Shown: positions 36,033-46,993, counted from the stretch's first letter. The stretch: DNA of 64,000 nt from Novosphingobium arvoryzae (GCF_014652615.1 NZ_BMZD01000002.1:496001-560000), one strand, 5' to 3'. Translations and numbers: made by a program. Notes: a model not told the origin generated them from the letters alone.

Positions 36033-36218
36033 TTAGCCTGTGCGGCGCTGCTGAGCTTTGCGTTGGGCCTCACGTTCCCGTGCTATGCGCTGCATATCCC
36101 TCTCTCGTTTCAAAGCGGCTCGACCGTTTTCGACGTTCCGCTTGAGCGCAGCGATGCGGGCTTGTGCCGGGTTCAGGGGTTTGGTGGTTTTGATGGTGGC
36201 AAATTCGTAGAAGCGCAT
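36033..36218 (-). CDS. Small basic helical protein (61 residues)
   Basis: The protein starts MRFYEFATIKTTKPLNPAQARIAALKR and continues as one long charged helix (ALKRERDMQRIAREREAQRK). Similar short MRxYEF...KPLxPxQARIxALK proteins occur in phages and integrated elements. The function is unknown; the composition suggests nucleic-acid binding or a coiled coil. Between it and the DUF6641-like gene (35819-36032) I see no convincing gene. Confidence 0.6.
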   Translation of the reverse strand: MRFYEFATIKTTKPLNPAQARIAALKRNVENGRAALKRERDMQRIAREREAQRKAQQRRTG

Positions 36219-36373
36219 ACAGCTATTTAGCCTTGTCGCTACTCGTGCCTGCCAACGATGCGCCAGACGCCTACAGGGCCCGCAGACCGCAGATTTGACG
36301 CCATCTTAAGATGCTCAAACTGCCGCGCCTTAGTTTCGCGGCAGGCATGGCATTCATAGGTCAATCATAGCAA

Positions 36374-38011
36374 TTAACCTAAGTCGGGCGAGGACAGCAG
36401 ATTGGCATACTGGAGTAAGGTTTTCTCATGTTTCATGCTCGTATCAACCCCATCTGGGCCGAACATGATCCAAATGTCTTTGTCGTCTCCGAACACAAGG
36501 AAGCTTCCGCCTTCACCGAGATAGATCGTATCGACAATTCGCTTTAGTGCCGTATTCACCTTGCTTCGTGCGAGGAACCGCCTGTCGTCGTCAGGATCAT
36601 TAATTTCAGCTCGAAGAGCTTCTACGATTTCAAATTGGCTTTTCTTTGTAGGCTCGGCATCTTCAGCGTTAGCCCTAATTTGCGCCTTTTCAAGCGCCTT
36701 GTTGAGTTCCTCGATCTCAGTTTCGAGAGCTAAGACGCGAGTCGCAATAGCCTTGCTGCCATCGGCCAAGGCATCAATCAAATTATCGAGTTTTTTGGTT
36801 TGGACCTCGATCTGTCGGGTGATTTCAGCCACCTGCTCTCGGTAAATGTTCGCCCGTCTGTCGCTAGCTTCCTCCTCGACGAGCAATGCGCCAATGTTGT
36901 CCAAAATGGCACCCTCGATCACCTTGTAGTCGTATAATGTGTTGTTTGAGCAGGCGTGCTTTCTCCGAGCATTGTTGCAGCGAAGGCGCTCATAGTGCCG
37001 CCTTTTGTATGTCACTCGGTCCCCGTTCTTTTTAGTATAATGAATGTTGTTTGTTCCCTTGTTTTCGTAGGCTGCATTCCCCCCACATGCGCCGCAAATG
37101 ACCATCCCTGAAAGCAGGTTGGATAGACGCTTGTATGCGTGACCTCCCGTACGACTTTTTGATTTTAAAGCAGTTTGAACGCGATTGAATTTTTCCGCAC
37201 TTACTGCCTGCGGAAAATAGTCGCTTGCGAGTGTTTCGCCGCCTAGCGTTATGTATTCTCCAAGGACTGCTCTCTTAGTAAGCAGGCGATGCACATATGG
37301 TTCATGCCAGCCTCCTTCGCCATCACGCTTCCGCACGGCCCAGACTGGCTCTTTGCGACTGTTTAGGATTTGAGTGATTACGGCTATTCCGATACCATCA
37401 AGGTACAGATCGTATATCTCATTGAGAACCTTTGTGCGGTACTCGTTGAGCACATAGATGCCATCTTTTTTATCGATCCATGCCGGAGCCTTGATAGCGG
37501 TTGTAGCTTTGCTTCCGTCTCTGATTTTAGCGTGGCGGTTAGCCCAAGAAGATTTTGAGCGTTCGCTTTTTTTGAATGATTCTTCGTACGAAAGCTGCGC
37601 TTTGATAATGATGGAAAACAGTTCCAACATATCGTTTCCGCTGCTGTCAGCCTTGTAAATTTGGTCGTCATGGGTCGTCGCGACGGAGACACCACATTCG
37701 TTCAGCGACCAGATAAACTGTGCGGCAAGCTTTGCGCCTTGCCTGCTGAGGCGATCGAGGTTCTCAACGACGAGGACCTTGCCGGTATGCAGTCCGTTCT
37801 TAGCCTCTTGCTCAAACTTATGCAGTTCCGAGCCTTCTACGCGGTTGTATCCGTGGAAAGCACTTTTGCCTTGATCAGAAATCTCTTGCTCAAGAAACCA
37901 TCCCTTTTGCTCAATATACCTTCTGCCTTCGCTAAGCTGCCGCTCTAACGAATAGCCCTTGGCTTGCTCCATGGTACTGAAACGTGCGTACAAAATGGCT
38001 GCTTGAAACAT
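36374..38011 (-). CDS. Large serine recombinase (integrase of the element)
   Basis: The 545-residue protein has the resolvase-type catalytic domain with Ser12 in LYARFSTMEQ, then YSLERQLSEGRRYIEQKGW and NLDRLSRQG. A recombinase domain follows, then a zinc-ribbon region (Cys-x2-Cys in VICGACGG; later RCNN and ACSNN) and a C-terminal coiled coil (residues about 410-470). This is the full large-serine-recombinase layout. The ATG at 38011 begins the conserved fold; a TTG at 38077 would read through the att arm. The gene lies within 80 bases of attR and points inward, the usual position. Confidence 0.94.
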   Translation of the reverse strand: MFQAAILYARFSTMEQAKGYSLERQLSEGRRYIEQKGWFLEQEISDQGKSAFHGYNRVEGSELHKFEQEAKNGLHTGKVLVVENLDRLSRQGAKLAAQFIWSLNECGVSVATTHDDQIYKADSSGNDMLELFSIIIKAQLSYEESFKKSERSKSSWANRHAKIRDGSKATTAIKAPAWIDKKDGIYVLNEYRTKVLNEIYDLYLDGIGIAVITQILNSRKEPVWAVRKRDGEGGWHEPYVHRLLTKRAVLGEYITLGGETLASDYFPQAVSAEKFNRVQTALKSKSRTGGHAYKRLSNLLSGMVICGACGGNAAYENKGTNNIHYTKKNGDRVTYKRRHYERLRCNNARRKHACSNNTLYDYKVIEGAILDNIGALLVEEEASDRRANIYREQVAEITRQIEVQTKKLDNLIDALADGSKAIATRVLALETEIEELNKALEKAQIRANAEDAEPTKKSQFEIVEALRAEINDPDDDRRFLARSKVNTALKRIVDTIYLGEGGSFLVFGDDKDIWIMFGPDGVDTSMKHEKTLLQYANLLSSPDLG

Positions 38012-38069
38012 AGAGTTGGAAACCTGTAGAGCTTGTGCGTGCTCTTGGCATGTTAAGGCAATTTTTTGT

Positions 38070-38093
38070 GTGTACAACTATTCCCATGAGGGA
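38070..38093. other. attR: right element arm and core GA
   Basis: GTGTACAACTAT at 38070-38081 is followed by 10 bases (38082-38091) and GA at 38092-38093, a mirror of attL. Chromosomal sequence CACCGTGAAG resumes at 38094. The equal spacing on both sides is typical of a serine-recombinase attP, and the 2-base shared core fits the 2-base staggered cut of these enzymes. Confidence 0.92.
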
Positions 38094-38406
38094 CACCGTG
38101 AAGAAGGCCAGGAACTGGATGGACGCGGCGGGCATCGCCTATGTGTTCCATGACTACAAGAAAGCCGGGGCCGATGCGGGCCAGCTGGCGGCATGGTGCG
38201 CCGCCGCCGGGTGGGAGAAAGTGCTGAACCGCGCCGGGACCAAGTTCCGCAAGCTGCCCGATGCCGACAAGGACGGGCTGGACGCGAGCAAGGCCGTGGC
38301 GCTGATGGCCGCCAACCCCAGCTGCATCAAGCGGCCGATCGTGGAGCATCCCGGCGGACTGCTGGTGGGCTTCAACCCGGACGAGTGGGCAGCCGCGCTT
38401 TGCTGA
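38094..38406 (+). pseudogene. ArsC/Spx-family protein, 3' fragment cut by the element
   Basis: The frame encodes TVKKARNWMDAAGIAYVFHDYKK onward through LNRAGTKFRKLPDADK and ends at 38404-38406, completing the gene whose first 35 bases lie at 10663. The fragment lacks the N-terminal strand and the active-site Cys. An ATG at 38086, supplied by element DNA, is in frame (MRDTVKKA), but it has no ribosome-binding site. The stop overlaps the pnuC start (TGATG). Confidence 0.93.
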
Positions 38407-38969
38407 TGCCGGCGTGGACCGAGTTGGCCGGGGCGGCGCTGGGCCTGCTCAACGTCGTGCTGCTGGTGCGCCGGTCGGTCTGGAATTTCCCGGCGGCGAT
38501 GGCGATGGTCACGCTGATCGGGATCACCCTGTTCGAGGCCCGGCTCTATGCCGAAACCGGCCTGCAGGTGTTCTTCTTCGTCGTCAACGCGTGGGGCTGG
38601 TACTTGTGGGCCGTGGCCCGCGACAGGGCAGACAACACCGTGCCGGTCGGCTGGATGAGCGACCGGGCGCGCTTCGTCTGGGCCGCGATCACGGCGGCGC
38701 TGTCGCTCTCGCTCGGCTGGTTGCTGCACCGCTTCACCAACGCCGCACTGCCGTTCGCCGATTCCGCGATTGCCGGGGCCAGCGTCACCGCGCAGATTCT
38801 GCTCTCGCTGCGGCGGGTCGAGAACTGGGTGCTGTGGATCGCGATCGATGTGCTGTCAGTCATGCTCTACATCAACCGTGAGCTGTACTTCCTGGCGGGG
38901 CTCTATGTCGTGCTGGGCGTGATGTCGGTGCTGGGCCTGCGCGAATGGCGCAACGTGGCCCGCCCGTGA
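38406..38969 (+). CDS. pnuC: Nicotinamide riboside transporter, PnuC family
   Basis: The 187-residue protein has about seven hydrophobic segments and the PnuC pattern: NVVLLVRRSVWNFPAAMAMV, FFVVNAWGWYLW (the substrate-site Trp-rich motif) and RRVENWVLWIAIDVLSV. It imports nicotinamide riboside for NAD salvage. It overlaps the NadR-like gene by GTGA, so transport and phosphorylation are coupled. Before the insertion it was probably cotranscribed with the ArsC/Spx-family gene; its present promoter is uncertain. Confidence 0.88.
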   Translation: MPAWTELAGAALGLLNVVLLVRRSVWNFPAAMAMVTLIGITLFEARLYAETGLQVFFFVVNAWGWYLWAVARDRADNTVPVGWMSDRARFVWAAITAALSLSLGWLLHRFTNAALPFADSAIAGASVTAQILLSLRRVENWVLWIAIDVLSVMLYINRELYFLAGLYVVLGVMSVLGLREWRNVARP

Positions 38970-39475
38970 TCCAGCTGTGTTTCCACGGCGCGGAAAGCAC
39001 GGGCAAGTCGGTGCTGGCGGACAAGCTCTCGCGCGAGCTGGGCTTGCCGTGGGTGCCGGAATATGGCCGGACCTATTGCGAGGAGCGCGGCACGGACCTG
39101 ACGATGGCCGACCTCCTGGCGATTGCGGAAGGACAGCAGGCCGCAGTCGAGGCCGCGCGCATCGGCGATCCGCCGCTGCTGCTGCTCGATACCGACCAGC
39201 TGATGACCGCCGCCTGGGCCGAAATGCTGTTCGGCGAGGTGCCGGACAGCCTGATGGCCTATCCCAAGGCCGACCTCTACCTGCTGTTCAGCGCCGACGT
39301 GCCGTGGGTGGAAGACGGCACCCGACTGTTCGGCCAGACGCCCGAGCGCACCCGGTTTGCCGGGCTGGCCGAGGAGATGCTGGACCGCGCGGAGGTACCG
39401 TGGCGGCGGATTGGTGGAAACTGGACCGAACGCGAAGCCGCAGTGCGCGCGGAGATCAGCGCGCTGTTGCGGTGA
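38966..39475 (+). CDS. NadR-like ribosylnicotinamide kinase (AAA_28 fold)
   Basis: The 169-residue protein has the P-loop HGAESTGKS at its N terminus, then EYGRTYCEERG and LLLLDTDQLMTAAWAEMLFG, matching the kinase domain of NadR. The adenylyltransferase and HTH parts of enterobacterial NadR are absent. It should phosphorylate nicotinamide riboside brought in by PnuC, trapping it as NMN. The start is a GTG that overlaps the pnuC stop. Its 3' end overlaps the convergent ubiG by 20 bases. Confidence 0.82.
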   Translation: MIQLCFHGAESTGKSVLADKLSRELGLPWVPEYGRTYCEERGTDLTMADLLAIAEGQQAAVEAARIGDPPLLLLDTDQLMTAAWAEMLFGEVPDSLMAYPKADLYLLFSADVPWVEDGTRLFGQTPERTRFAGLAEEMLDRAEVPWRRIGGNWTEREAAVRAEISALLR

Positions 39476-40190
39476 CGATGTAGTTCAGCGCCAGATCGCT
39501 GGAGAGGTGCAAGCCCTTCAGCGGCGAGAACGCAATCCCCTGCGGCTCGCCCATGATCAGCCCTGCCCCGTCCAGCAGATCACGCAGCTCATCTGGCGTA
39601 ATGAAATCGTCCCAGTGATGCGTGCCGCGTGGAACCATGCCGATCCGTTCGGCAGCTTCCACCATCAGCCATTTCGAATGCGTAGTCCGGTTGGGGGTGG
39701 ACAGCACCATCAGCCCGCCGGGGGCCAGCGTGGCCGCCAACGCACGGACAAACGCGGCCTTGTCGGCCACGTGTTCGATCACTTCCATCGAACAGACCAG
39801 ATCGAACCCTGACAGCCCGAGCGCGCCGATCTCGCCGTGGCGATAGTCGATGGACAGGCCCCCGCCCGCCGCATGGGCACTCGCCGCCGCGATGTTTTCC
39901 GCTGCCGCATCGACCCCGGTCACGCTTGCGCCCAGGCGGGCCAGCGGCTCGCATAGCAGCCCGGCCCCGCAGCCAACGTCCAGCGCGCGCTTGCCCAGCA
40001 GCGGGCGAACGAGGTGCGAATCACCCGGCCAGTGCGCGTCGATGGCGCTGCGGATAAAGCCCAGCCGCACCGGGTTCAGCCGGTGCAGCATGGCCGAAGA
40101 CCCCTTCGGGTCCCACCAATCCGCCGCCAGCTTGCCAAAATGCGCCGCTTCTTCGGGCCGGATCGTTGCAGGAGAGGTTGCATTGCTCAT
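39456..40190 (-). CDS. ubiG: Ubiquinone biosynthesis O-methyltransferase
   Basis: The 244-residue enzyme has FGKLAADWWDPKGSSAMLHRLNPVR, the AdoMet motif LDVGCGAGLLCEPLARLGA, SMEVIEHV and HHWDDFITPDEL, all characteristic of UbiG. It performs both O-methylation steps of ubiquinone synthesis. It is divergent from lysC across 77 bases that should hold both promoters. Confidence 0.95.
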   Translation of the reverse strand: MSNATSPATIRPEEAAHFGKLAADWWDPKGSSAMLHRLNPVRLGFIRSAIDAHWPGDSHLVRPLLGKRALDVGCGAGLLCEPLARLGASVTGVDAAAENIAAASAHAAGGGLSIDYRHGEIGALGLSGFDLVCSMEVIEHVADKAAFVRALAATLAPGGLMVLSTPNRTTHSKWLMVEAAERIGMVPRGTHHWDDFITPDELRDLLDGAGLIMGEPQGIAFSPLKGLHLSSDLALNYIVTATAR

Positions 40191-40267
40191 CCCCCATCTC
40201 TAACAGGGCGCGCGCCGCGCGGCGAGGGGTCGTGCGGGAAAGAATCTTGCGGAAAGGTGCGACACGC

Positions 40268-41539
40268 GTGGCCCGGATCGTGATGAAATTCGGCGGCACT
40301 TCGATGGCCGGCTCGGAACGCATTCGCCGCGTTGCCAACATCGTGCGCCGCCAGCAGGCTGCCGGGCACGAAGTGGCCGTGGTGGTTTCGGCCATGGCCG
40401 GGGAAACCGACCGGCTGGTAAACTTCTGCCGCGAAGCCAACCCGCTCTATGACCCGGCGGAATACGACGTCGTCGTCGCTTCGGGTGAGCAGGTCACGGC
40501 CGGCCTCCTCGCGCTGACGCTGCAGGCTCTGGGGTGCAAGGCGCGCTCGTGGCTGGGCTGGCAATTGCCGATCCACACCGACGATGCCCATGCCAAGGCG
40601 CGGATCGAAAGCATCGATTCCGAAGCACTGCTGGCCAGCATGGCCGCCGGCGAAATCGCCGTCATTCCGGGCTTTCAGGGGCTGACTGCCGACAACCGCG
40701 TGACCACGCTGGGCCGGGGTGGTTCGGACACCTCCGCCGTGGCCGTGGCTGCCGCAATCGGGGCCGACCGCTGCGACATCTACACCGATGTCGACGGCGT
40801 CTACACCACCGACCCGCGGATCGTGGCCAAGGCCCGCAAGCTCAAGAACGTGACCTACGAGGAAATGCTGGAACTCGCCAGCGTGGGCTCGAAGGTGCTG
40901 CAGACCCGCTCCGTCTCGCTCGCCATGAAGGAAAAGGTGCGGGTGCAGGTGCTCTCGTCGTTCATTGGCGACGATGCCGTCCCGGCAGACGAAATCCCCG
41001 GCACGATGATCGTCTCGGACGAGGAACTGGCCAAAATTCAAGAGGATCTGGACATGGAAAGCCAGCTGATCACCGGCATTGCCGCCGACAAGAACGAAGC
41101 CAAGATCATCCTGACCCGCGTGCCGGACCGTCCCGGCGCCGTGGCCACGATCTTCAGCCCGCTGGCCGCTGCCAACATCAACGTCGACATGATCATCCAG
41201 AACGTCGGCCGCGACAAGGGCGAGACGGACGTGACCTTCACCGTCCCCGCCGCCGACCTGCTGCGCGCGCAGACCCTGCTGGAAGCTCAGAAGGAAGCGA
41301 TCGGCTACAACCGGATCATCACCGACAGCAAGGTCGCCAAGATCAGCGTCGTCGGCGTCGGCATGAAAAGCCACGCGGGCGTGGCCAGCACCATGTTCCG
41401 CGCCATGGCGGATCGCGGGATCAACATCCAGGCGATCAGCACCAGCGAAATCAAGGTCTCGGTCCTGATCGACGAGGACGAAACCGAACTGGCCGTGCGC
41501 GTCCTGCACACCGCCTACGGCCTCGACGCGGCGGACTAA
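40268..41539 (+). CDS. lysC: Aspartate kinase
   Basis: The 423-residue protein starts MARIVMKFGGTSMAGSERI with the kinase signature KFGGTS. It has GRGGSDTSAVAVAAA and YTDVDGVYTTDPRI in the kinase domain, then two ACT domains (from about residues 280 and 360) that bind lysine or threonine for feedback control. The GTG at 40268 gives the expected N terminus. It catalyses the first step toward lysine, threonine, methionine and diaminopimelate. Confidence 0.96.
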   Translation: MARIVMKFGGTSMAGSERIRRVANIVRRQQAAGHEVAVVVSAMAGETDRLVNFCREANPLYDPAEYDVVVASGEQVTAGLLALTLQALGCKARSWLGWQLPIHTDDAHAKARIESIDSEALLASMAAGEIAVIPGFQGLTADNRVTTLGRGGSDTSAVAVAAAIGADRCDIYTDVDGVYTTDPRIVAKARKLKNVTYEEMLELASVGSKVLQTRSVSLAMKEKVRVQVLSSFIGDDAVPADEIPGTMIVSDEELAKIQEDLDMESQLITGIAADKNEAKIILTRVPDRPGAVATIFSPLAAANINVDMIIQNVGRDKGETDVTFTVPAADLLRAQTLLEAQKEAIGYNRIITDSKVAKISVVGVGMKSHAGVASTMFRAMADRGINIQAISTSEIKVSVLIDEDETELAVRVLHTAYGLDAAD

Positions 41540-41546
41540 CGCAAAC

Positions 41547-41580
41547 ACCCCGCCCCCGGCCACACGGCCAGAGGCGGGGT
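41547..41580. terminator. Hairpin between convergent lysC and katG
   Basis: ACCCCGCC (41547-41554) pairs with GGCGGGGT (41573-41580), with an inner GGCC/GGCC pair. There is no T-run on either strand, so it is probably a weak bidirectional terminator. Confidence 0.5.
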
Positions 41581-41629
41581 CAATTGCCCGGCAGGCACCG
41601 TGATCAAACGACCTGCCAGGATTTAGGCC

Positions 41630-43840
<2,211 letters not shown>

Positions 43841-43976
43841 TTAATTCGCCTAAACCGATTAAAATCGTCACAATGATCGCAATGGTCGATATATAGCCAT
43901 GCGCAGCGCCTTGCGGCCACCGAATCCGCCGCCTAAAGCCCGGAAGATTTTCCAAACCGCAGGATGGACGCACCGG

Positions 43977-44984
43977 ATGGCCCAGTATCCCAAGACCCAC
44001 GCACTGATGCAACGCGGCATCGACTTTCTGGGCAGCGAACACGCTGTGCTGTGCGGGGCGATGAGCTGGGTATCGGAACGCAACCTAGTGGCCGCGATCA
44101 GCAACGCGGGCGGATTTGGCGTGATTGCCTGCGGGGCGATGACGCCCGAGTTGCTCGATACCGAAATCGCCGCAACCAAGGCGCTGACCAGCAAGCCGTT
44201 CGGCGTGAACCTGATCACCATGCACCCGATGCTGTTCGATCTGATCGCGGTCTGCGCAAAGCACGGCGTCAGCCATGTCGTGCTGGCCGGCGGCATCCCG
44301 CCCAAGGGCAGTGTAGAGGCGATCAAGGCGTTTGGCGGCAAGGTGCTGGTCTTTGCCCCCACCCTGGCGCTGGCGAAGAAGCTGCTGCGCAGCGGCGCGG
44401 ATGCCCTGGTGATCGAGGGCAGCGAAGCGGGCGGGCACATCGGTCCGGTCGCGACCAGCGTGCTGGCGCAGGAATTCCTGCCCGCGCTGGCAGCGGAACA
44501 CGTGGTGTTCGTGGCCGGCGGGATCGGCCGGGGCGACATGATCGCGGCATACCTCGAAATGGGCGCAAGCGGTGTGCAGCTGGGCACCCGCTTTGCCTGC
44601 GCCACCGAAAGCATCGCCCATCCGGCGTTCAAGCAGGCGTTCTTCCGCGCCAATGCCCGCGATGCTGTCGCCAGCGTGCAGGTCGACCCGCGCCTGCCAG
44701 TCATCCCGGTCCGCGCGTTGAAGAACAAGGGGACCGAGGAATTCACGGCCAAGCAGCGCGAAGTTGCGCAACTGCTGGACGAGGGCAAGATCGAGATGGG
44801 CGAGGCCCAGCTCCAGATCGAACACTTCTGGGCCGGTGCCCTGCGCCGCGCGGTAATCGATGGCGATGTGGAAAGCGGCTCGATCATGGCGGGCCAGTCG
44901 GTCGGCATGGTGACCAAGGAAGAGCCGGTTGCCGACATCATGGCCGAACTGATGGCCGAGGCAGAGGCCGCGCTGAGCCGGTAA
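43977..44984 (+). CDS. Nitronate monooxygenase family FMN protein
   Basis: The 335-residue TIM-barrel protein has GAMSWVSERNLVAAISNAGGFGVIACGAM at its N terminus (key pieces GAMS and NAGGFG), IEGSEAGGHIG in the FMN/phosphate region, and GGIGRGDMIAAYLEMGASGVQLGTRF (key piece GGIGRG) typical of the NMO/enoyl-reductase FabK-like group. Oxidation of nitronates or a related enoyl substrate is possible. The ATG at 43977 gives the usual length; longer in-frame starts reach into the katG promoter. Confidence 0.8.
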   Translation: MAQYPKTHALMQRGIDFLGSEHAVLCGAMSWVSERNLVAAISNAGGFGVIACGAMTPELLDTEIAATKALTSKPFGVNLITMHPMLFDLIAVCAKHGVSHVVLAGGIPPKGSVEAIKAFGGKVLVFAPTLALAKKLLRSGADALVIEGSEAGGHIGPVATSVLAQEFLPALAAEHVVFVAGGIGRGDMIAAYLEMGASGVQLGTRFACATESIAHPAFKQAFFRANARDAVASVQVDPRLPVIPVRALKNKGTEEFTAKQREVAQLLDEGKIEMGEAQLQIEHFWAGALRRAVIDGDVESGSIMAGQSVGMVTKEEPVADIMAELMAEAEAALSR

Positions 44985-44996
44985 ATCGTCCCCGCT

Positions 44997-45111
44997 AAGG
45001 GGAGGTGGACCATCCGCAAGATGGTGGAGGAGCACCGGCCAGCAAGCCGTGCCCCTTTCTTGTTACGCATCCCCGCCCATACCCCTCCATCACGTCGTGG
45101 TCCCCCTCCCC
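44997..45111. repeat. REP-like pair of inverted GC-rich sequences
   Basis: A plus-strand copy (GGGGAGGTGGACCATC, near 44999) with GATGGTGGAGGAG after it is followed at about 45081-45111 by an inverted relative (CCCCTCCATCACG then GTGGTCCCCCTCCCC). Together they form an interrupted palindrome between two genes. This looks like the intergenic REP-type elements frequent in sphingomonad genomes; it is recognised by pattern only. Confidence 0.5.
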
Positions 45112-45132
45112 CTCCCCATGCCGGGGAGGAAT

Positions 45133-45164
45133 AAAAAAAGGGCCGGAGCATGAAGCTCCGGCCC
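45133..45164 (-). terminator. Intrinsic terminator of glnK-amtB
   Basis: Read on the minus strand, GGGCCGGAGC, a 5-base loop and GCTCCGGCCC form a perfect 10-bp stem (45140-45164) followed by seven Ts (45139-45133). It lies 88 bases past the amtB stop. Confidence 0.9.
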
Positions 45165-45252
45165 GTTCAGTTTACGTTCGCAGGAGGAACGTCGGGAGGC
45201 GGGACCGAGGGAGGAGGAGAGGAGGAGACCCCGATCCCGCCAAGCTGGGTAA

Positions 45253-46581
45253 TCAGTAGTTGTAGGCGCGTTCGCCGTGTTCACCGAGGTCGAGGCCTTC
45301 ACGTTCGACTTCTTCGGAAACCCGCAGGCCGGTAAGAGCCTTGGCGACGTACATGGCGATGATCGTGCCGATCGTGGCCCACACGATGGTGGCGCCAACC
45401 GCCGCAGCCTGGGTGACCAGCTGCGCACCGATCCCGGTCGAACCGTCACCGGGGCCACCGAACGCCGGGGCATAGACCACCGCGGTGCCGAGCGCGCCGA
45501 CGATGCCGCCCACGCCGTGGATGCCAAAGGCGTCGAGCGAGTCGTCATAACCCAGCTTGGGCTTGAGGATCGTGACGGCAGCGAAGCAGACCAGTGCCGA
45601 AACCGCACCCAGCAGGATGGCGCCGAGCGGGCCGGAGTTACCGGCAGCCGGCGTCACCGCCACGAGGCCGGCGATGATGCCCGAGCAGAAGCCGAGAGCC
45701 GAAGCCTTGTGACCGGCAAGCTTTTCCGCAACCATCCAGACCAGACCGGCAGCAGCGGTGGCAACGAAGGTGTTGATCATGGCCAGCGCAGCCGAACCGT
45801 TGGCTTCCAGGGCCGAACCGGCGTTGAACCCGAACCAGCCCACCCACAGCAGACCAGTGCCGATCATGGTCATGGTCAGCGAATGCGGTGCCATGATGTC
45901 CTTGCCATAGCCAACGCGCTTGCCAAGGATGATCGCCGCGACCAGCGCCGAGACACCCGCGTTGATGTGCACCACGGTGCCGCCAGCGAAGTCCAGCGCG
46001 CCCATCTCGAAGAACAGGCCACCAACCGCCCACACCATGTGCGCGATCGGGAAGTAAACGATCGTCAGCCAGACCGCTGCAAAGACCATCACGGCAGCGA
46101 ACTTCATGCGTTCGACCACCGAACCCAGCACCAGCGCGACCGTGATCGCAGCGAAGGTCATCTGGAACGAAACGAACACATATTCGGGCAACTTGTACCC
46201 GTCGCTGAAGGTGTCCGCCAGGCTGTCGGGCGTGACACCGGCCAGGAACCACTTGCCCCAGGCGATGTAGGCGTTGCCTTCCGGGCCGAACGCCAGACCA
46301 TAACCATAGGCAACCCAGATCACCATCGCCAGGCACGCGGCGGCGCCGATCTGGGTCATCGTGGCCAGCATGTTCTTGGTCCGGGTCAGGCCGCCATAGA
46401 ACAGCGCCAGACCCGGCAGGATCATGAGCAGGACGAGCACCGTGGACGTCATCATCCACGCGGTATCACCCTTGTCGACCACAGGCGCGGCGGCCTCGGC
46501 CGCCTCCTGCGCAAATGCGGTGGTCGAGGCCATCAGCGCCGTGCTGATTGCCCCCGCACCGGAAAGAAGCTTGCGAATCAT
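45253..46581 (-). CDS. amtB: Ammonium transporter
   Basis: The 442-residue protein has a cleavable signal peptide (LMASTTAFA before QEAAE), then eleven hydrophobic segments with Amt landmarks: FYGGLTRTKNMLATM, DFAGGTVVHINAG (the first of the twin pore histidines), and DAFGIHGVGGIVG (the second). It moves ammonium across the inner membrane. It follows glnK with a short gap, the conserved pair in which GlnK plugs AmtB when nitrogen is plentiful. An in-frame ATG at 46611 is less likely because it overlaps glnK. Confidence 0.96.
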   Translation of the reverse strand: MIRKLLSGAGAISTALMASTTAFAQEAAEAAAPVVDKGDTAWMMTSTVLVLLMILPGLALFYGGLTRTKNMLATMTQIGAAACLAMVIWVAYGYGLAFGPEGNAYIAWGKWFLAGVTPDSLADTFSDGYKLPEYVFVSFQMTFAAITVALVLGSVVERMKFAAVMVFAAVWLTIVYFPIAHMVWAVGGLFFEMGALDFAGGTVVHINAGVSALVAAIILGKRVGYGKDIMAPHSLTMTMIGTGLLWVGWFGFNAGSALEANGSAALAMINTFVATAAAGLVWMVAEKLAGHKASALGFCSGIIAGLVAVTPAAGNSGPLGAILLGAVSALVCFAAVTILKPKLGYDDSLDAFGIHGVGGIVGALGTAVVYAPAFGGPGDGSTGIGAQLVTQAAAVGATIVWATIGTIIAMYVAKALTGLRVSEEVEREGLDLGEHGERAYNY

Positions 46582-46607
46582 GGTGTCTTGCCTCCTGTCA
46601 GGCGCGC

Positions 46608-46991
<384 letters not shown>

Positions 46992-46993
46992 TC

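Larger units (their letters stand above)
10696..38091. mobile_element. Integrated element of about 27.4 kb mobilised by a large serine recombinase
   Basis: The boundaries come from the sequence itself. The chromosomal ArsC/Spx-family gene is interrupted at 10697 and resumes at 38094, and both junctions share only GA. The reconstructed attP is GTGTACAACTAT, 10 bases, GA, 10 bases, ATAGTTGTACAC, a fully symmetric 46-bp site. The recombinase gene starts about 80 bases inside the right end. Cargo includes an ArsC/Spx replacement copy, a DpdA-like enzyme, a ubiquitin-like operon, an extended type III restriction-modification operon and an HUH Rep-like gene. No conjugation or virion genes are seen, so spread would need help from another element or replication through the Rep-like protein; that is inference. 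One copy of the core is included in the coordinates. Confidence 0.93.

Noticed and set aside
35861-36073. 70-codon minus-strand frame between two small element genes
   Set aside because: It overlaps the 61-residue gene, lacks start signals and shows no pattern.
10696-38091. Prophage or conjugative element
   Set aside because: No terminase, portal, capsid, tail or lysis genes and no type IV secretion or relaxase set are recognisable. Only a serine recombinase and an HUH Rep-like protein are present.
43876-43890. OxyR site before katG
   Set aside because: ATCG-N7-CGAT has the T-N11-A form of LysR-type sites, but a single match of this kind is common by chance and no oxyR gene is adjacent.
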